A stretch of DNA of 64,000 nucleotides from Synechococcus sp. CBW1002 (GTDB taxonomy: Bacteria; Cyanobacteriota; Cyanobacteriia; PCC-6307; Cyanobiaceae): NCBI RefSeq assembly GCF_015840915.1, contig NZ_CP060398.1, positions 2,542,001-2,606,000 on the forward strand, read 5' to 3'. Positions 48,448-58,278 of this stretch are shown here, piece after piece (position 1 is the stretch's first letter; each line of letters starts with the position of its first letter). The position numbers were made by a program, and so were the translations under genes. The notes beneath the pieces are model-generated. The model did no database searches. It worked only from the letters and a program-made list of their open reading frames with translations, and was not told where the DNA came from.

Positions 48448-49821
48448 TCAGCCTGGCCCATGGGACGGCATCTGAAGACCATCCACCTCCTGCCAGAAGC
48501 CGATCCGCCGCCAGAAGCGCACCCGCAGGTCGTCTTCGAACTCCTGGTGGGTGGGCAGGTCGTGCCAGTGGTCGATGCGCTGCGCGAGTTGGGCGCAGCG
48601 CAGCAGGTGCTGGGCCGCGTAGGGGTAGCGCTTCGGGCGGGAGTGTTCCAGGGCGAAGCTCACCATCGCCCGCAGCAGCACGGTGGCGGCCAGCGGATGG
48701 CCGGCCTCCAGCTGCTCAGCCGCCGGACCGTAGAGCCCGTAGGCCTCCCCATTCCAGCGGTGGGGCTGGCGCAGCACCAGCTCCGCCGCCCGGCGCAGAT
48801 CCGGCCAGGCCAGCAGGAAATCCAGGGCTTCGGCGGGGTCTTCGTGGGCCAGCGCCCGATCGAGAGCCTCCTCCTCGGCCTGCACATCCTCGAAATCATC
48901 CAGCCGGCGGAGGTACTCGCGCAGCAGGCCGGCATCGAGATCCTCCAGAAACCCCTGCCAGCGCTCCCCCTGGGCCTCCTGGCGGCGGCCCAGGGCCTCA
49001 AGCGCCTCGATCCGCGGCCGTCGCACCACCGCCCCCAGCCACTGCAGCCCCTCCTCGTCCACCCCCTCCAGCGTCGCCAGGGCCTCCTCGGCCCGGCCCG
49101 CCGCCAGCAGCCGCTCCGCCACCGCCGCCGCCACCGACGGGCGCCGCAGATCCTCTGCGCTGAAGCTGCCGGCGAAGGCGTCCACATCGCCCATCGCATC
49201 GGCGATCGCCAGCATCACCGCCGAACGTTCCGGCGTGCCGCGGGCACGGAATTCCCCCCGCAGGGCCTCCAGCCCCTCCCGCCCCAGCGGCTCCGCCAGC
49301 AGCCCCACCAGCCGATCCAGCTGGTGGTAGCCGTTGCATTCCATCAGCGCCTCGGCGATCCGTTCCGCCGCCGCCTCCGGCGCCGGCCGGGCCGCCAACA
49401 TCGTGGCCGGCAGGGCCTCGAGCACCCGCTGGAAGAAGTCGCTGAGGCTGCCGCTGCCGTCGTGGCTGCGATCGAAGAGGCCCTCCGAGAGCTCCAGCAA
49501 CTGCCAGTGCAGCTCGTGGGCAATGGCCGGTGCCTCCGTGCGGATCGATCCGGTGACCGTGGCCAGGTGCCCCTCCAGCTCGGTGAGCAGGGTTCGACGT
49601 TTGGCCGCATCGAGAAACGTGCTGGCCTGGTCGATCGTGCGCAGGCGCTTGCGCACCTCCTGCGCCGCCTCCTCGGCGCTGCGCCCTTCCGCCAGCGCCA
49701 GCCGCAGCCGGCGCTTGGCCGCCGCATTGCCCTGGCTCAGCTCCAGCAGCAGCTCCGCCAGGCGGGCCGCCCCGAGGGCCTCGAGGTTGCGGGCGTTGAG
49801 GGTGGTGCGGGCAGCGGGCAC
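48448..49821 (-). CDS. DUF6880-like all-helical protein
   Basis: A 457-residue soluble protein made of helices with many Leu, Ala, Arg and Glu residues. The start (LNARNLEALGAARLAELLLELSQGNAAAKRRLRLALA) and segments such as ECNGYHQLDRLVGLLAEPLG and WQGFLEDLDAGLLREYLRRLDDFEDVQAEEEAL fit the DUF6880 family of TPR/HEAT-like repeat proteins. From the repeat form it could be a scaffold, but no function is known. It lies 3 bases after the trhO stop in the same direction, so co-transcription is likely. The broken GST gene follows. Confidence 0.75.
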   Translation of the reverse strand: MPAARTTLNARNLEALGAARLAELLLELSQGNAAAKRRLRLALAEGRSAEEAAQEVRKRLRTIDQASTFLDAAKRRTLLTELEGHLATVTGSIRTEAPAIAHELHWQLLELSEGLFDRSHDGSGSLSDFFQRVLEALPATMLAARPAPEAAAERIAEALMECNGYHQLDRLVGLLAEPLGREGLEALRGEFRARGTPERSAVMLAIADAMGDVDAFAGSFSAEDLRRPSVAAAVAERLLAAGRAEEALATLEGVDEEGLQWLGAVVRRPRIEALEALGRRQEAQGERWQGFLEDLDAGLLREYLRRLDDFEDVQAEEEALDRALAHEDPAEALDFLLAWPDLRRAAELVLRQPHRWNGEAYGLYGPAAEQLEAGHPLAATVLLRAMVSFALEHSRPKRYPYAAQHLLRCAQLAQRIDHWHDLPTHQEFEDDLRVRFWRRIGFWQEVDGLQMPSHGPG

Positions 49822-49824
49822 GGA

Positions 49825-50808
49825 TCAGGTTGGTGGGTCGGCGCCGGGGCCCAGGTGGCTGGCACCGCACGCGGCGGCCCGCTCGATCTGCCGTTGGCGC
49901 TCGGCGAAGCGGGCGCGGTCGGCGTCGCTGTAGCGGCTCAGGCAGTGGCGGCAGCTCACCCCGTCCACGTAGCTGGGCAGGGCTCGATCGGCCGGCGAGA
50001 GCGGCAGGCCGCAGGCGTGGCAGAGGCTGTGCTCGCCGGGCTCCAGGCGGTGGTTCACCGCCACCCGCTGGTCGAACACGAAGCATTCGCCCTGCCAGCG
50101 GCTCGCCTGCTCGGGAATCTCCTCGAGATACCGCAGAATGCCGCCCTGCAGGTGATGCACCCCCTCGAAACCCTGCTGGAGCAGGTAGGCGGTGGCCTTC
50201 TCGCAGCGGATGCCTCCGGTGCAGAACAACGCCAGCTGCTTCGGCTGCCGCTCGGCCACCAGGGGCCTCAGCTCCTGCTCCACCCACCGGGGAAACTCCC
50301 GGAAGCTGCCGGTGCCGGGATCGATCGCTCCCTCGAAGCTGCCGATCGCCACCTCGTAGTCATTGCGGGTATCGATCACCAGGGTGTCGGGATCGCGGAT
50401 CAGGGCGTTCCATTCCTGCGGATCCACATAGGTGCCCACGGGTGTGGCGTCCAGCTGCACCGTGGGGCAACCCAGGCTCACGATCTCCCGCTTGATCCGC
50501 ACCTTCCAGCGCCGGAAGGCCTGTCGCGGCGCCGTGCTGCGCTTCACCGTGAGCTCGGCCAGCCGTGGATCGCTCTGCAGGGCCGCCAGCAAGGCCTCCA
50601 CGCCTGAGCTGGGGCCGCTCACCGTGCCGTTCACCCCTTCCGTGGCCAGCAGCAGGCTCCCTTTCACGCCGCCGGCCTCGCCCACGGCCCGCCAGCGTTG
50701 CTGCAGATCCGGCAGGTCGTCCGCAGCCAGGACTGCGAAGCGATAGAACGCCGCCACCAGCACCTCGGTGGCGGCAGAGGTTTCGGCTGGGGCTGGCGCG
50801 TCAGGCAT
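49825..50808 (-). CDS. trhO: tRNA uridine 5-hydroxylase (rhodanese-family TrhO)
   Basis: A 327-residue protein from the ATG at 50808. TrhO makes 5-hydroxyuridine at the wobble position of some tRNAs with oxygen. N-terminal ferredoxin-like domain ([37 protein letters not shown]), then the rhodanese domain with [16 protein letters not shown] and active-site Cys196 in [13 protein letters not shown], then a C-terminal zinc-like pair ([17 protein letters not shown]). The layout fits the family. It overlaps bioB by 8 bases. Confidence 0.9.
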   Translation of the reverse strand: MPDAPAPAETSAATEVLVAAFYRFAVLAADDLPDLQQRWRAVGEAGGVKGSLLLATEGVNGTVSGPSSGVEALLAALQSDPRLAELTVKRSTAPRQAFRRWKVRIKREIVSLGCPTVQLDATPVGTYVDPQEWNALIRDPDTLVIDTRNDYEVAIGSFEGAIDPGTGSFREFPRWVEQELRPLVAERQPKQLALFCTGGIRCEKATAYLLQQGFEGVHHLQGGILRYLEEIPEQASRWQGECFVFDQRVAVNHRLEPGEHSLCHACGLPLSPADRALPSYVDGVSCRHCLSRYSDADRARFAERQRQIERAAACGASHLGPGADPPT

Positions 50809-51814
50809 GGGCGACAGCCGGGGCCGGTGATGCGGCACAGGCCTTGCCAGCGGCAGGCGGCGCCCCTGCGGTTTCCACCCGCACCCCCGCTGCCGCCAGC
50901 AGGGCCTGGTCTGCGGCCACATCCGGGTTACCGGTGGTGAGCAGGGTGTCGCCGTAGAAGATCGAATCGGCGCCCGCCAGCAGGCAGAGGATCTGGGCTT
51001 CGCGGTTCATCTGGTCGCGGCCGGCACTCAGCCGTACCCGGCTGTGGGGCATCAGGATCCGTGCCACCGCCACCATCCGCACCAGTTCCAGTGGATCCAC
51101 CGCCGGCTGCTCCTGCAGCGGCGTGCCCTCCACCGCCACCAGGGCATTGATCGGCACGCTCTCGGGATGGGGATCGAGGCTGGCCAGCACCTGCAGCAGG
51201 CCGGCGCGATCCGCCGGCGTTTCGCCCATACCGATGATGCCGCCGCAGCAGAGGGTCACGCCGGCCCGGCGCACCCGCTGCAGGGTTTCCAGCCGCTCCT
51301 GATAGGTGCGGGTGGTGATGATCCGGCCGTAGTGCTCCGGGCTGGTGTCGAGGTTGTGGTTGTAGGCGGTGAGGCCCGCTTCCGCCAGGCGCTCGGCCTG
51401 CTGATCGGTGAGCATGCCGGCGGTCACGCAGGCCTCCAGTCCCAGCTCCCTCACCCCTTGCACCATCGCCAGCATCGCCTCGAACGGCGCCCCGTCGCGG
51501 ATCTCGCGCCAGGCCCAGCCCATGCAGAAGCGGTTCGCGCCGGCCGCCTTCGCCGCCCGGGCCCGCTCCAGCACCGGTGCCACCGCCAGCTCCGGCCGGC
51601 CGGCCACATCGGCGCTGTGGTGCATCGACTGGGGGCAATAGGCGCAGTCTTCCTCGCAGCCGCCGGTCTTCACGCTCAACAGCGAGGCCAGCTGCACCGT
51701 GTAGCCCGGATTGGCGGCCCGGTGCACCTGCTGGGCCTGCCAGAGCAGATCCATCAACGGCAGATTCAGCAGCGTCTGGATCTCGGCGTGGCTCCAGTCG
51801 TGGCGGGTGATCAC
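50801..51814 (-). CDS. bioB: Biotin synthase
   Basis: A 337-residue radical-SAM enzyme inserting sulfur into dethiobiotin. The 4Fe-4S cluster Cys are 53, 57 and 60 in [13 protein letters not shown]. The auxiliary cluster ligands are in [14 protein letters not shown] near 131-135 and [12 protein letters not shown], plus Arg in [10 protein letters not shown]. The SAM-binding and barrel parts are normal in length. The C-terminal 30 residues ([16 protein letters not shown]) are a low-complexity tail. It follows uppS and overlaps trhO. Confidence 0.95.
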   Translation of the reverse strand: MITRHDWSHAEIQTLLNLPLMDLLWQAQQVHRAANPGYTVQLASLLSVKTGGCEEDCAYCPQSMHHSADVAGRPELAVAPVLERARAAKAAGANRFCMGWAWREIRDGAPFEAMLAMVQGVRELGLEACVTAGMLTDQQAERLAEAGLTAYNHNLDTSPEHYGRIITTRTYQERLETLQRVRRAGVTLCCGGIIGMGETPADRAGLLQVLASLDPHPESVPINALVAVEGTPLQEQPAVDPLELVRMVAVARILMPHSRVRLSAGRDQMNREAQILCLLAGADSIFYGDTLLTTGNPDVAADQALLAAAGVRVETAGAPPAAGKACAASPAPAVAHA

Positions 51815-51876
51815 AGGGGCTTCAGGCGGGGCGTTGGGATCGGCGTACAGGCTGTTGGGCTTGTGGCCTCTGGGCT

Positions 51877-52656
51877 TCAGGCCGCGGGGGCCACGCCGCC
51901 GAAACGGCGCTGCCGGCCCTGGTAGTCCAGCAGAGCGCGCAGCAGCGCCTCCTGATCGAAATCGGGCCAGAGCACATCGGTGATGTGGAGCTCGGCGTAG
52001 GCCAGCTGCCAGAGCAGGAAGTTGCTCAGCCGCTGCTCGCCGCTGGTGCGGATCAGCAGATCCGGATCCGGTTCGCCGGCGGTGTGCAGCTCAGCGGCGA
52101 AGCGGGCTTCATCGATCGCCTCGGGATCGAGCGTGCCCTCCGCCACCCGCTGGGCCAGCTGGCGCGCCGCCCGCACCAGCTCGTTGCGGCCGCCGTAGTT
52201 GGTGCAGACGTTGAAATGAATGCCGCTGTTGCCCGCCGTGCGCTCGGTGGCTTCGGCGATCCGTTGCCGCAGCCCCTCCGGCAGGGGCTCCAGGTCGCCC
52301 AGGAAGCGAATCCGTACCTGCTCCCGCTCCAGCCCCTCCAGTTCCCGCACCAGCACCTTCTCGAACAGGGCCATCAGGAAGCTCACCTCCTCCCCCGGCC
52401 GGTTCCAGTTCTCGGTGGAGAAGGCATAGGCCGTCAATGCGCCGATGCCCCAGTCGCTGCAGAGGCGCAGGGTGCGCTTGAGGGATTCCACTCCGGCCCG
52501 GTGCCCCATCACCCGCGGCAGGCCGCGCTGCCGCGCCCAGCGGCCGTTGCCATCCATGATCACCGCCACATGGGTGGGCAGGCGAGCGGGATCAAGAGCC
52601 GCCGGCAATGGCGACACGTGGGAGTGGGGGGTGGTGGTCGCCAGGGCGCGACTCAT
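51877..52656 (-). CDS. uppS: Undecaprenyl diphosphate synthase (cis-prenyltransferase)
   Basis: A 259-residue enzyme that extends farnesyl diphosphate with isopentenyl diphosphate in cis to make the C55 carrier for peptidoglycan and surface polymers. Features: [13 protein letters not shown] (Asp35 essential), [35 protein letters not shown], and the end [25 protein letters not shown], with the conserved Arg-Ser/Thr-Gly-Glu for the diphosphate. The first 25 residues are a poorly conserved leader. The start overlaps cdaA by 4 bases. Confidence 0.95.
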   Translation of the reverse strand: MSRALATTTPHSHVSPLPAALDPARLPTHVAVIMDGNGRWARQRGLPRVMGHRAGVESLKRTLRLCSDWGIGALTAYAFSTENWNRPGEEVSFLMALFEKVLVRELEGLEREQVRIRFLGDLEPLPEGLRQRIAEATERTAGNSGIHFNVCTNYGGRNELVRAARQLAQRVAEGTLDPEAIDEARFAAELHTAGEPDPDLLIRTSGEQRLSNFLLWQLAYAELHITDVLWPDFDQEALLRALLDYQGRQRRFGGVAPAA

Positions 52657-53465
52657 CCGCGGGAATCCGGCGTGTCCTTCGCCACGCTACGTCCCGTCGA
52701 TGAAGCCAGGGCATCGCTGAGCAGGTCGTGCAGGCGGCTGCTGGTGATCGGCCGCTCCAGCCGCCCCTGGCAGGCCAATGACAAGGTGCCTGTTTCCTCG
52801 GACACCACGATGCAGAGGCAGCGATCGAAGCGCTCGGTGATGCCCAGGGCTGCCAGGTGACGGGTGCCGTAGCGGTTGCTGCCCTGGCGCGAGAGCGGCA
52901 GGATCACCCCCGCCGCCATGATCCGGTTGGCCCGCACCAGCACGGCACCGTCATGCAGAGGCGTATCGGCCGCGAACAGGTTGAGCAGCAGATCCACCGA
53001 CAGCTGCGCATCCAGCGGGATGCCGGGATTGAGAAAATCCTCGGGGCGCAGGTCGCTGCCCAGATCCACCAGCACCAGCGCCCCCCTGCGGCTCTGGGAG
53101 AGGCGCCCGGCCGCCTCGCTCAGCACCGCCACCGAGCCGGAGGCCAGGCCATCGCGGCCGCTGTTGCCGAACAGCACGTCCAGCCGTCCGGTGCCGAGCA
53201 GTTCCATCAGGCGGCGCAGCTCCCCTTGCCACAGGATCGCCAGGGCCAGGCTGCAGGCCAGCACCAGGGCATCCACCAGCTTGGTGGTGAGCGGCAGGTT
53301 GGCGTAGCGCTGCACCACCCAGGCCAGCGCCACCAGAAACAGGTAGCCCCGCAGCAGCCACAGCGTGCGGGATTCGGTGACCCGGCCGAGCACCACAACT
53401 CCCAGACCGGTGGCGAACAGCAGGTCGAGCAGCAGGCGGGGATCGACGAGCCTCAGCCAGGCCAC
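52653..53465 (-). CDS. cdaA: Diadenylate cyclase (c-di-AMP synthase)
   Basis: From a GTG at 53465 the protein has 270 residues. Three hydrophobic helices at the N-terminus ([49 protein letters not shown]) are followed by a short coiled coil and the DAC domain with [19 protein letters not shown] (DGA motif) and [16 protein letters not shown] (the RHR-type motif, here RHL). It joins two ATP to c-di-AMP. The longer frame to 53717 reads back into lysA and is rejected. It lies between lysA (22 bases) and uppS (overlap). Confidence 0.9.
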   Translation of the reverse strand: MAWLRLVDPRLLLDLLFATGLGVVVLGRVTESRTLWLLRGYLFLVALAWVVQRYANLPLTTKLVDALVLACSLALAILWQGELRRLMELLGTGRLDVLFGNSGRDGLASGSVAVLSEAAGRLSQSRRGALVLVDLGSDLRPEDFLNPGIPLDAQLSVDLLLNLFAADTPLHDGAVLVRANRIMAAGVILPLSRQGSNRYGTRHLAALGITERFDRCLCIVVSEETGTLSLACQGRLERPITSSRLHDLLSDALASSTGRSVAKDTPDSRG

Positions 53466-53487
53466 ATGCAGGGGCGTTTCCTGAGAC

Positions 53488-54936
53488 TCAGGGTACCGGC
53501 AGGAGCCTGGCTGGCAGCACGTCGTAGCGCAGAAGGTCTTCCGGCTGTTCGCGCCGTTGCACCAGCTCCGCCATCCCCTCGTGGACCAGCACCGCCGCCG
53601 GTCGGGGAATGCGGTTGTAGTTGGAACCCATCGAGGCGTTGTAGGCGCCGGTGGAGAACACCGCCAGAACGTCGCCCCGGCCGGCCGGCGGCAGGGCGAT
53701 GTCCTTGAGCAGCACATCGCCCGATTCGCAGTGCTTGCCCGCCACGGTGACCGTTTCGAGCGGCTGATCTTCAGGAGACTCCCCGCCGGGCAGACCTGCG
53801 TGGGGGCGATCGGCCAGTACGGCGGTGTATTGCGATTGATAGGTGATCGGCCGCGGGTTGTCGCTCATGCCGCCATCCACCGAGAGATAGGTGCGGATGC
53901 CGGGGATGTCCTTGCGGCTGCCCACCGTGTAGAGAGTCACGCCGGCGGTGGCCACCAGGGAGCGGCCCGGTTCGCACAGCAGCCGCGGCAGCTCCAGGTT
54001 CCGTTCGCGGCAGGCCTCGGCCACCGCCACCGCCACGCCGCGCACCCATTCCTCGATGCTCGGCGGATCATCCGAGGCAACATAGCGGATGCCGAGGCCG
54101 CCGCCCACGTTCAGGTCCTGCACCGGGTGGCCCAGGGAGCGGGCCAGGGCCAGGGCATCGGCCATCACGCCCGCCAGGTCCCGGTGGGGTTGCAGTTCGA
54201 AGATCTGGGAGCCGATGTGGGCATGCAGGCCGGTGAGCTCGGCCCAGGGACAACCTTTGAGATGGCGCAGCACCGTTTCAAGCTGGTCGGGATCGAAGCC
54301 GAACTTGCTGTCGAGGTGGCCGGTGCGGATGTACTCGTGGGTGTGGCACTCGATGCCCGGGGTGAAGCGCAGCATCAGCCGCACCGGTTGCCCCTGGGCC
54401 GGTGCCAGCTCGGCCAGCAGCTCCAGGTCGAGCCAGTTGTCCACCACCACGGTGATGCCGCGGCTCACGGCCAGTTCCAGCTCCTCCTTCGACTTGTTGT
54501 TGCCGTGCAGCACGATCCGGTCGCTGGGCATGCCGCCCTGCAGCGCCGTGAGCAGTTCGCCGGCAGACACGGCATCCAGCCCCAGCCCCTCGGTCGCCAC
54601 CAGGGCCGTGATCGCCAGGGAGCTGTTCGCCTTGGAGGCATAGAGCGCCAGAGCCGAACCGGGGTAATGCACCGCCAGGGCGTCGCGGTAGGCGCGGCAG
54701 GTGGCCCGCAGCGTGGCCTCATCGAGCACATAGAGCGGTGTGCCGTAGGTGCGGGCCAGGTCGCTCAGGCCGCAGCCTCCCACCTGCAGCCGCCCTTCGC
54801 CGTCCCGTTCGGTGGTGAGGGGCGTGAGGTTGCGGTTGGGGCTGGTCAGATCGCGTCCGGCCTCATAGGGCTGGGGCGTTGCGGCCGCCGAGCCCGCCTC
54901 CGGGCCGGCGCTCTGCTGGGAAGCTGTCAACACCAT
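53488..54936 (-). CDS. lysA: Diaminopimelate decarboxylase
   Basis: A 482-residue PLP enzyme, last step of lysine synthesis. PLP Lys102 lies in ALYASKANSS; HAHIGSQIFE and LNVGGGLGIRY hold the phosphate-binding His and Gly loop; LCEPGRSLVATAG is the PLP-ring region; KHCESGDVLL has the active-site Cys-Glu-Ser-Gly-Asp of the dimer partner; STGAYNASMGSNYN is the final loop. The first 50 residues are a variable extension. It starts a minus-strand run of at least five genes. Confidence 0.95.
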   Translation of the reverse strand: MVLTASQQSAGPEAGSAAATPQPYEAGRDLTSPNRNLTPLTTERDGEGRLQVGGCGLSDLARTYGTPLYVLDEATLRATCRAYRDALAVHYPGSALALYASKANSSLAITALVATEGLGLDAVSAGELLTALQGGMPSDRIVLHGNNKSKEELELAVSRGITVVVDNWLDLELLAELAPAQGQPVRLMLRFTPGIECHTHEYIRTGHLDSKFGFDPDQLETVLRHLKGCPWAELTGLHAHIGSQIFELQPHRDLAGVMADALALARSLGHPVQDLNVGGGLGIRYVASDDPPSIEEWVRGVAVAVAEACRERNLELPRLLCEPGRSLVATAGVTLYTVGSRKDIPGIRTYLSVDGGMSDNPRPITYQSQYTAVLADRPHAGLPGGESPEDQPLETVTVAGKHCESGDVLLKDIALPPAGRGDVLAVFSTGAYNASMGSNYNRIPRPAAVLVHEGMAELVQRREQPEDLLRYDVLPARLLPVP

Positions 54937-54964
54937 AGCGCGGGTCCCGGGCGGCGAGGAAACG

Positions 54965-55438
54965 ATGTGCAGTGAATGTACGGAAGCCGTCGGGATGGTG
55001 ACGGGTCCGGCTCCGCTCAGCCTCTCCGATCTGGCCGCCTGCCTGCAGCTCGATCAGCAGGCCCTGGGGGGCCTCTGGACGGAGAGCCAGTGGCGCACCG
55101 AGTTGCAGGAAGCCTCCCGGCCGGGTGTGGGGCTCTGGCAGGGGGAGGCGCTGGTGGCGATGGCCTGCGGCTGGCTGATCCTCGATGAGCTGCACATCAC
55201 GGTGGTGGCGGTGGATCCGCAGTGGCGCCGCCTCGGCCTGGGGCAGCAGGTGCTGGCCGCGCTGCTGGCGGAGGCCCGGGGACGAGCCGCGAGCCGGGCC
55301 ACCCTTGAGGTGGCGACGGGCAACGGCGCTGCGCGGGGCCTCTACGCCCGCTTCGGCTTCCGCGATGCCGGCATCCGTCGTGGTTATTACCGCAGCGGCG
55401 AGGACGCCCTGATCCAATGGCTCGACCTTCGGACCTGA
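54965..55438 (+). CDS. rimI: Ribosomal-protein-alanine N-acetyltransferase (RimI-like GNAT)
   Basis: A protein of up to 157 residues; an in-frame ATG 10 codons later may be the start. GNAT order is clear: a first strand and helix (LSDLAACLQLDQQALGGLW), VAMACGWLILDELHITVVAVDPQWRRLGLGQQVLAALLAEA with the acetyl-CoA loop RRLGLG, then LEVATGNGAARGLYARFGF and YYRSGEDALIQWL at the end. RimI acetylates the N-terminus of ribosomal protein S18; specificity is by family similarity. Divergent from lysA, with a hairpin terminator after it. Confidence 0.88.
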   Translation: MCSECTEAVGMVTGPAPLSLSDLAACLQLDQQALGGLWTESQWRTELQEASRPGVGLWQGEALVAMACGWLILDELHITVVAVDPQWRRLGLGQQVLAALLAEARGRAASRATLEVATGNGAARGLYARFGFRDAGIRRGYYRSGEDALIQWLDLRT

Positions 55439-55502
55439 ACGCGTCCTCGCGGCCCGCGGGCAGCACGCCCTTCGCCTGCGCATCGACCACCCCTGGTGGC
55501 GC

Positions 55503-55534
55503 CCGAACCGATCACCGATCCAGCGGTTCGGTTT
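55503..55534 (+). terminator. Terminator candidate after rimI
   Basis: CCGAACCG and CGGTTCGG form an 8-bp perfect stem around a 13-base loop, followed by TTT. About 65 bases after the rimI stop. The T run is short. Confidence 0.5.
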
Positions 55535-55698
55535 ACCGGCGTTTCTTGTTGCGAAGCCCGTCAGATCGTGCTGGTTGTCTTATGTCTTGAACAGGCCTGA
55601 AGCCTTGAGTCAACAGCGATCTGCCGCGCTGGCACAGCAACACCGCACTCTCCGCTCACCCCTGATAGGTTAGTGAGACGTGCAGCAGGCCCCGCCCC

Positions 55699-58275
55699 AT
55701 GTTCGAGCGGTTTACCGAGAAGGCCATCAAGGTGATCATGCTGGCCCAGGAAGAGGCCAGACGCCTGGGTCACAACTTCGTGGGCACCGAACAGATCCTG
55801 CTGGGCCTGATCGGTGAGGGCACCGGTGTGGCCGCCAAGGTGCTCAAGTCCATGGGGGTCAACCTCAAGGATGCCCGGGTGGAAGTGGAGAAGATCATCG
55901 GCCGCGGCTCCGGCTTCGTGGCGGTGGAGATCCCCTTCACCCCCCGGGCCAAGCGGGTGCTGGAGCTCTCCCTGGAGGAGGCCCGCCAGCTGGGTCACAA
56001 CTACATCGGCACCGAGCATCTGTTGCTCGGACTGATCCGCGAAGGCGAAGGTGTCGCCGCGCGGGTGCTGGAGAACCTCGGCGTCGACCTGGCCAAGGTG
56101 CGCACCCAGGTGATCCGCATGCTCGGCGAAACCGCCGAAGTGGCGGCCGGCAGTGGTGGCAAGGGCTCCACCAAGACCCCCACCCTCGATGAATTCGGTT
56201 CCAACCTCACCCAGCAGGCCGCTGAAGGCAAGCTCGATCCGGTGGTGGGTCGCCAGCACGAGATCGAGCGGGTGATCCAGATCCTCGGCCGTCGCACCAA
56301 GAACAACCCGGTGCTGATCGGCGAGCCCGGTGTCGGTAAAACCGCCATTGCCGAAGGTCTGGCCCAGCGCATCGTCACCGGCGATGTGCCGGACATCCTG
56401 GAAGACAAGCGCGTTCTCACCCTCGATATCGGCCTGTTGGTGGCCGGCACCAAGTACCGGGGCGAATTCGAGGAGCGCCTCAAGAAGATCATGGAGGAGA
56501 TCCGGGGTGCCGGCAACGTGATCCTGGTGATCGACGAAGTCCACACCCTGATCGGTGCCGGTGCGGCCGAGGGCGCCATCGATGCCGCCAACATTCTCAA
56601 GCCGGCCCTGGCTCGCGGCGAGCTGCAGTGCATCGGTGCAACCACCCTGGATGAATACCGCAAGCACATCGAGCGGGATGCGGCCCTGGAGCGCCGCTTC
56701 CAGCCGGTGATGGTGGGCGAGCCCTCCGTGGTCGACACGATCGAGATCCTGCGCGGCCTGCGGGAGCGCTATGAGCAGCATCACCGCCTCAAGATCTCCG
56801 ATGAGGCCCTCGTGGCCGCCGCCACCCTCGGCGATCGCTACATCTCCGATCGCTTCCTGCCCGATAAGGCGATCGACCTGATCGATGAAGCCGGCAGCCG
56901 CGTGCGCCTGCTCAACTCCAAGCTGCCCCCCGCCGCCAAGGAGGTGGATAAGCAGCTCCGGGCTGTGCAGAAAGACAAGGAAGACGCGGTGCGCGAGCAG
57001 GATTACACCAAGGCCGGTGAACTGCGCGATAAGGAAGTGGAGCTGCGCGAGCAGATCCGCACGATCCTGCAGGCCCGCAAGGACGAGGATCCCGCCGCTG
57101 AGGCCGGTGCCGCTGAGGCCGCTGAAGCTGGTGGTGTCGCCGTTGCTCTCGCCACCAGCGAGGCCAACAGATCCGAAGTGGCCGGCATCGACGGGGAACG
57201 CCATCCGTTGGTCACGGAGGAAGACATCGCCCAGATCGTGGCCTCCTGGACCGGTGTGCCGGTGCAGAAGCTCACCGAGAGCGAATCGGTGAAGCTGCTC
57301 AACATGGAAGAGACCCTCCATCAGCGCCTGATCGGTCAGGACGAAGCGGTGAAGGCCGTCTCGAAGGCGATCCGCCGGGCTCGGGTTGGCCTCAAGAACC
57401 CCAACCGTCCGATCGCCAGCTTCATCTTCTCCGGCCCCACCGGTGTCGGCAAGACCGAGCTCACCAAGTCTTTGGCGGCGTATTTCTTCGGCAGCGAAGA
57501 TGCGATGATCCGCCTCGACATGTCGGAGTTCATGGAGCGCCACACGGTCAGCAAGCTGATCGGCTCGCCTCCGGGCTATGTGGGCTTCAACGAAGGCGGG
57601 CAGCTCACCGAAGCGGTGCGCCGGCGGCCCTACACCGTGGTGCTGTTCGACGAGATCGAGAAGGCCCACCCGGATGTGTTCAACCTGCTGCTGCAGCTGC
57701 TGGAAGACGGTCGTCTGACCGATTCCAAGGGCCGCACGGTCGATTTCAAGAACACCCTGATCATCATGACCTCGAACATCGGTTCGAAGGTGATCGAGAA
57801 GGGCGGCGGCGGCCTCGGCTTCGAGTTCGGTGGCGGCGATGTGGAGGAAACCCAGTACAACCGCATCCGCATGCTGGTCAACGAGGAACTCAAGCAGTAC
57901 TTCCGGCCTGAGTTCCTCAACCGTCTCGACGAGATCATCGTCTTCCGTCAGCTCAGCCGCGATGAGGTGAAGGAAATCGCCGAAATCCTGCTCAAGGAGG
58001 TGTTCGGCCGCATGCGCGAGAAAGGGATCGAGCTTTCGGTCACCGACGCATTCAAGGAGCGCCTGGTGGAAGAGGGTTACAACCCCAGTTACGGTGCCCG
58101 GCCCCTGCGCCGTGCCGTGATGCGCCTGCTCGAGGATTCCCTGGCCGAGGAATTCCTCTCCGGCCGCATCGGCGAAGGCGATACCGCTGTGGTCGATGTG
58201 AACGACGACAAGCAGGTGGTGATCCGCAAGCAGGGTGTGGTCACCATGCCGGAACTGGCCACGGCCAGCGTCTGA
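55699..58275 (+). CDS. clpC: ATP-dependent Clp protease ATP-binding subunit ClpC
   Basis: An 858-residue Hsp100 unfoldase that feeds proteins to ClpP. Order: two Clp N repeats ([36 protein letters not shown]), AAA1 with Walker A GEPGVGKT near residue 210, a middle domain with a UVR motif ([21 protein letters not shown] near 430-450), AAA2 with Walker [11 protein letters not shown] near 580, sensor and D2 small domain. It has the family length and the N-terminus [12 protein letters not shown]. In cyanobacteria and plastids it is essential. Convergent with the Rieske gene, 3 bases apart. Its own promoter should be within 55535-55698. Confidence 0.97.
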   Translation: MFERFTEKAIKVIMLAQEEARRLGHNFVGTEQILLGLIGEGTGVAAKVLKSMGVNLKDARVEVEKIIGRGSGFVAVEIPFTPRAKRVLELSLEEARQLGHNYIGTEHLLLGLIREGEGVAARVLENLGVDLAKVRTQVIRMLGETAEVAAGSGGKGSTKTPTLDEFGSNLTQQAAEGKLDPVVGRQHEIERVIQILGRRTKNNPVLIGEPGVGKTAIAEGLAQRIVTGDVPDILEDKRVLTLDIGLLVAGTKYRGEFEERLKKIMEEIRGAGNVILVIDEVHTLIGAGAAEGAIDAANILKPALARGELQCIGATTLDEYRKHIERDAALERRFQPVMVGEPSVVDTIEILRGLRERYEQHHRLKISDEALVAAATLGDRYISDRFLPDKAIDLIDEAGSRVRLLNSKLPPAAKEVDKQLRAVQKDKEDAVREQDYTKAGELRDKEVELREQIRTILQARKDEDPAAEAGAAEAAEAGGVAVALATSEANRSEVAGIDGERHPLVTEEDIAQIVASWTGVPVQKLTESESVKLLNMEETLHQRLIGQDEAVKAVSKAIRRARVGLKNPNRPIASFIFSGPTGVGKTELTKSLAAYFFGSEDAMIRLDMSEFMERHTVSKLIGSPPGYVGFNEGGQLTEAVRRRPYTVVLFDEIEKAHPDVFNLLLQLLEDGRLTDSKGRTVDFKNTLIIMTSNIGSKVIEKGGGGLGFEFGGGDVEETQYNRIRMLVNEELKQYFRPEFLNRLDEIIVFRQLSRDEVKEIAEILLKEVFGRMREKGIELSVTDAFKERLVEEGYNPSYGARPLRRAVMRLLEDSLAEEFLSGRIGEGDTAVVDVNDDKQVVIRKQGVVTMPELATASV

Positions 58276-58278
58276 ATC

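Noticed and set aside
48298-50607. 769-residue + strand open frame across GST, DUF6880 and trhO genes
   Set aside because: GC-driven shadow running opposite three recognisable genes; composition is Arg/Gln/His-rich without any family.
55561-57669. 702-residue minus-strand open frame opposite clpC
   Set aside because: It is the antisense image of clpC. Rich in His, Leu and Gly with no motif, while clpC is fully explained on the + strand.
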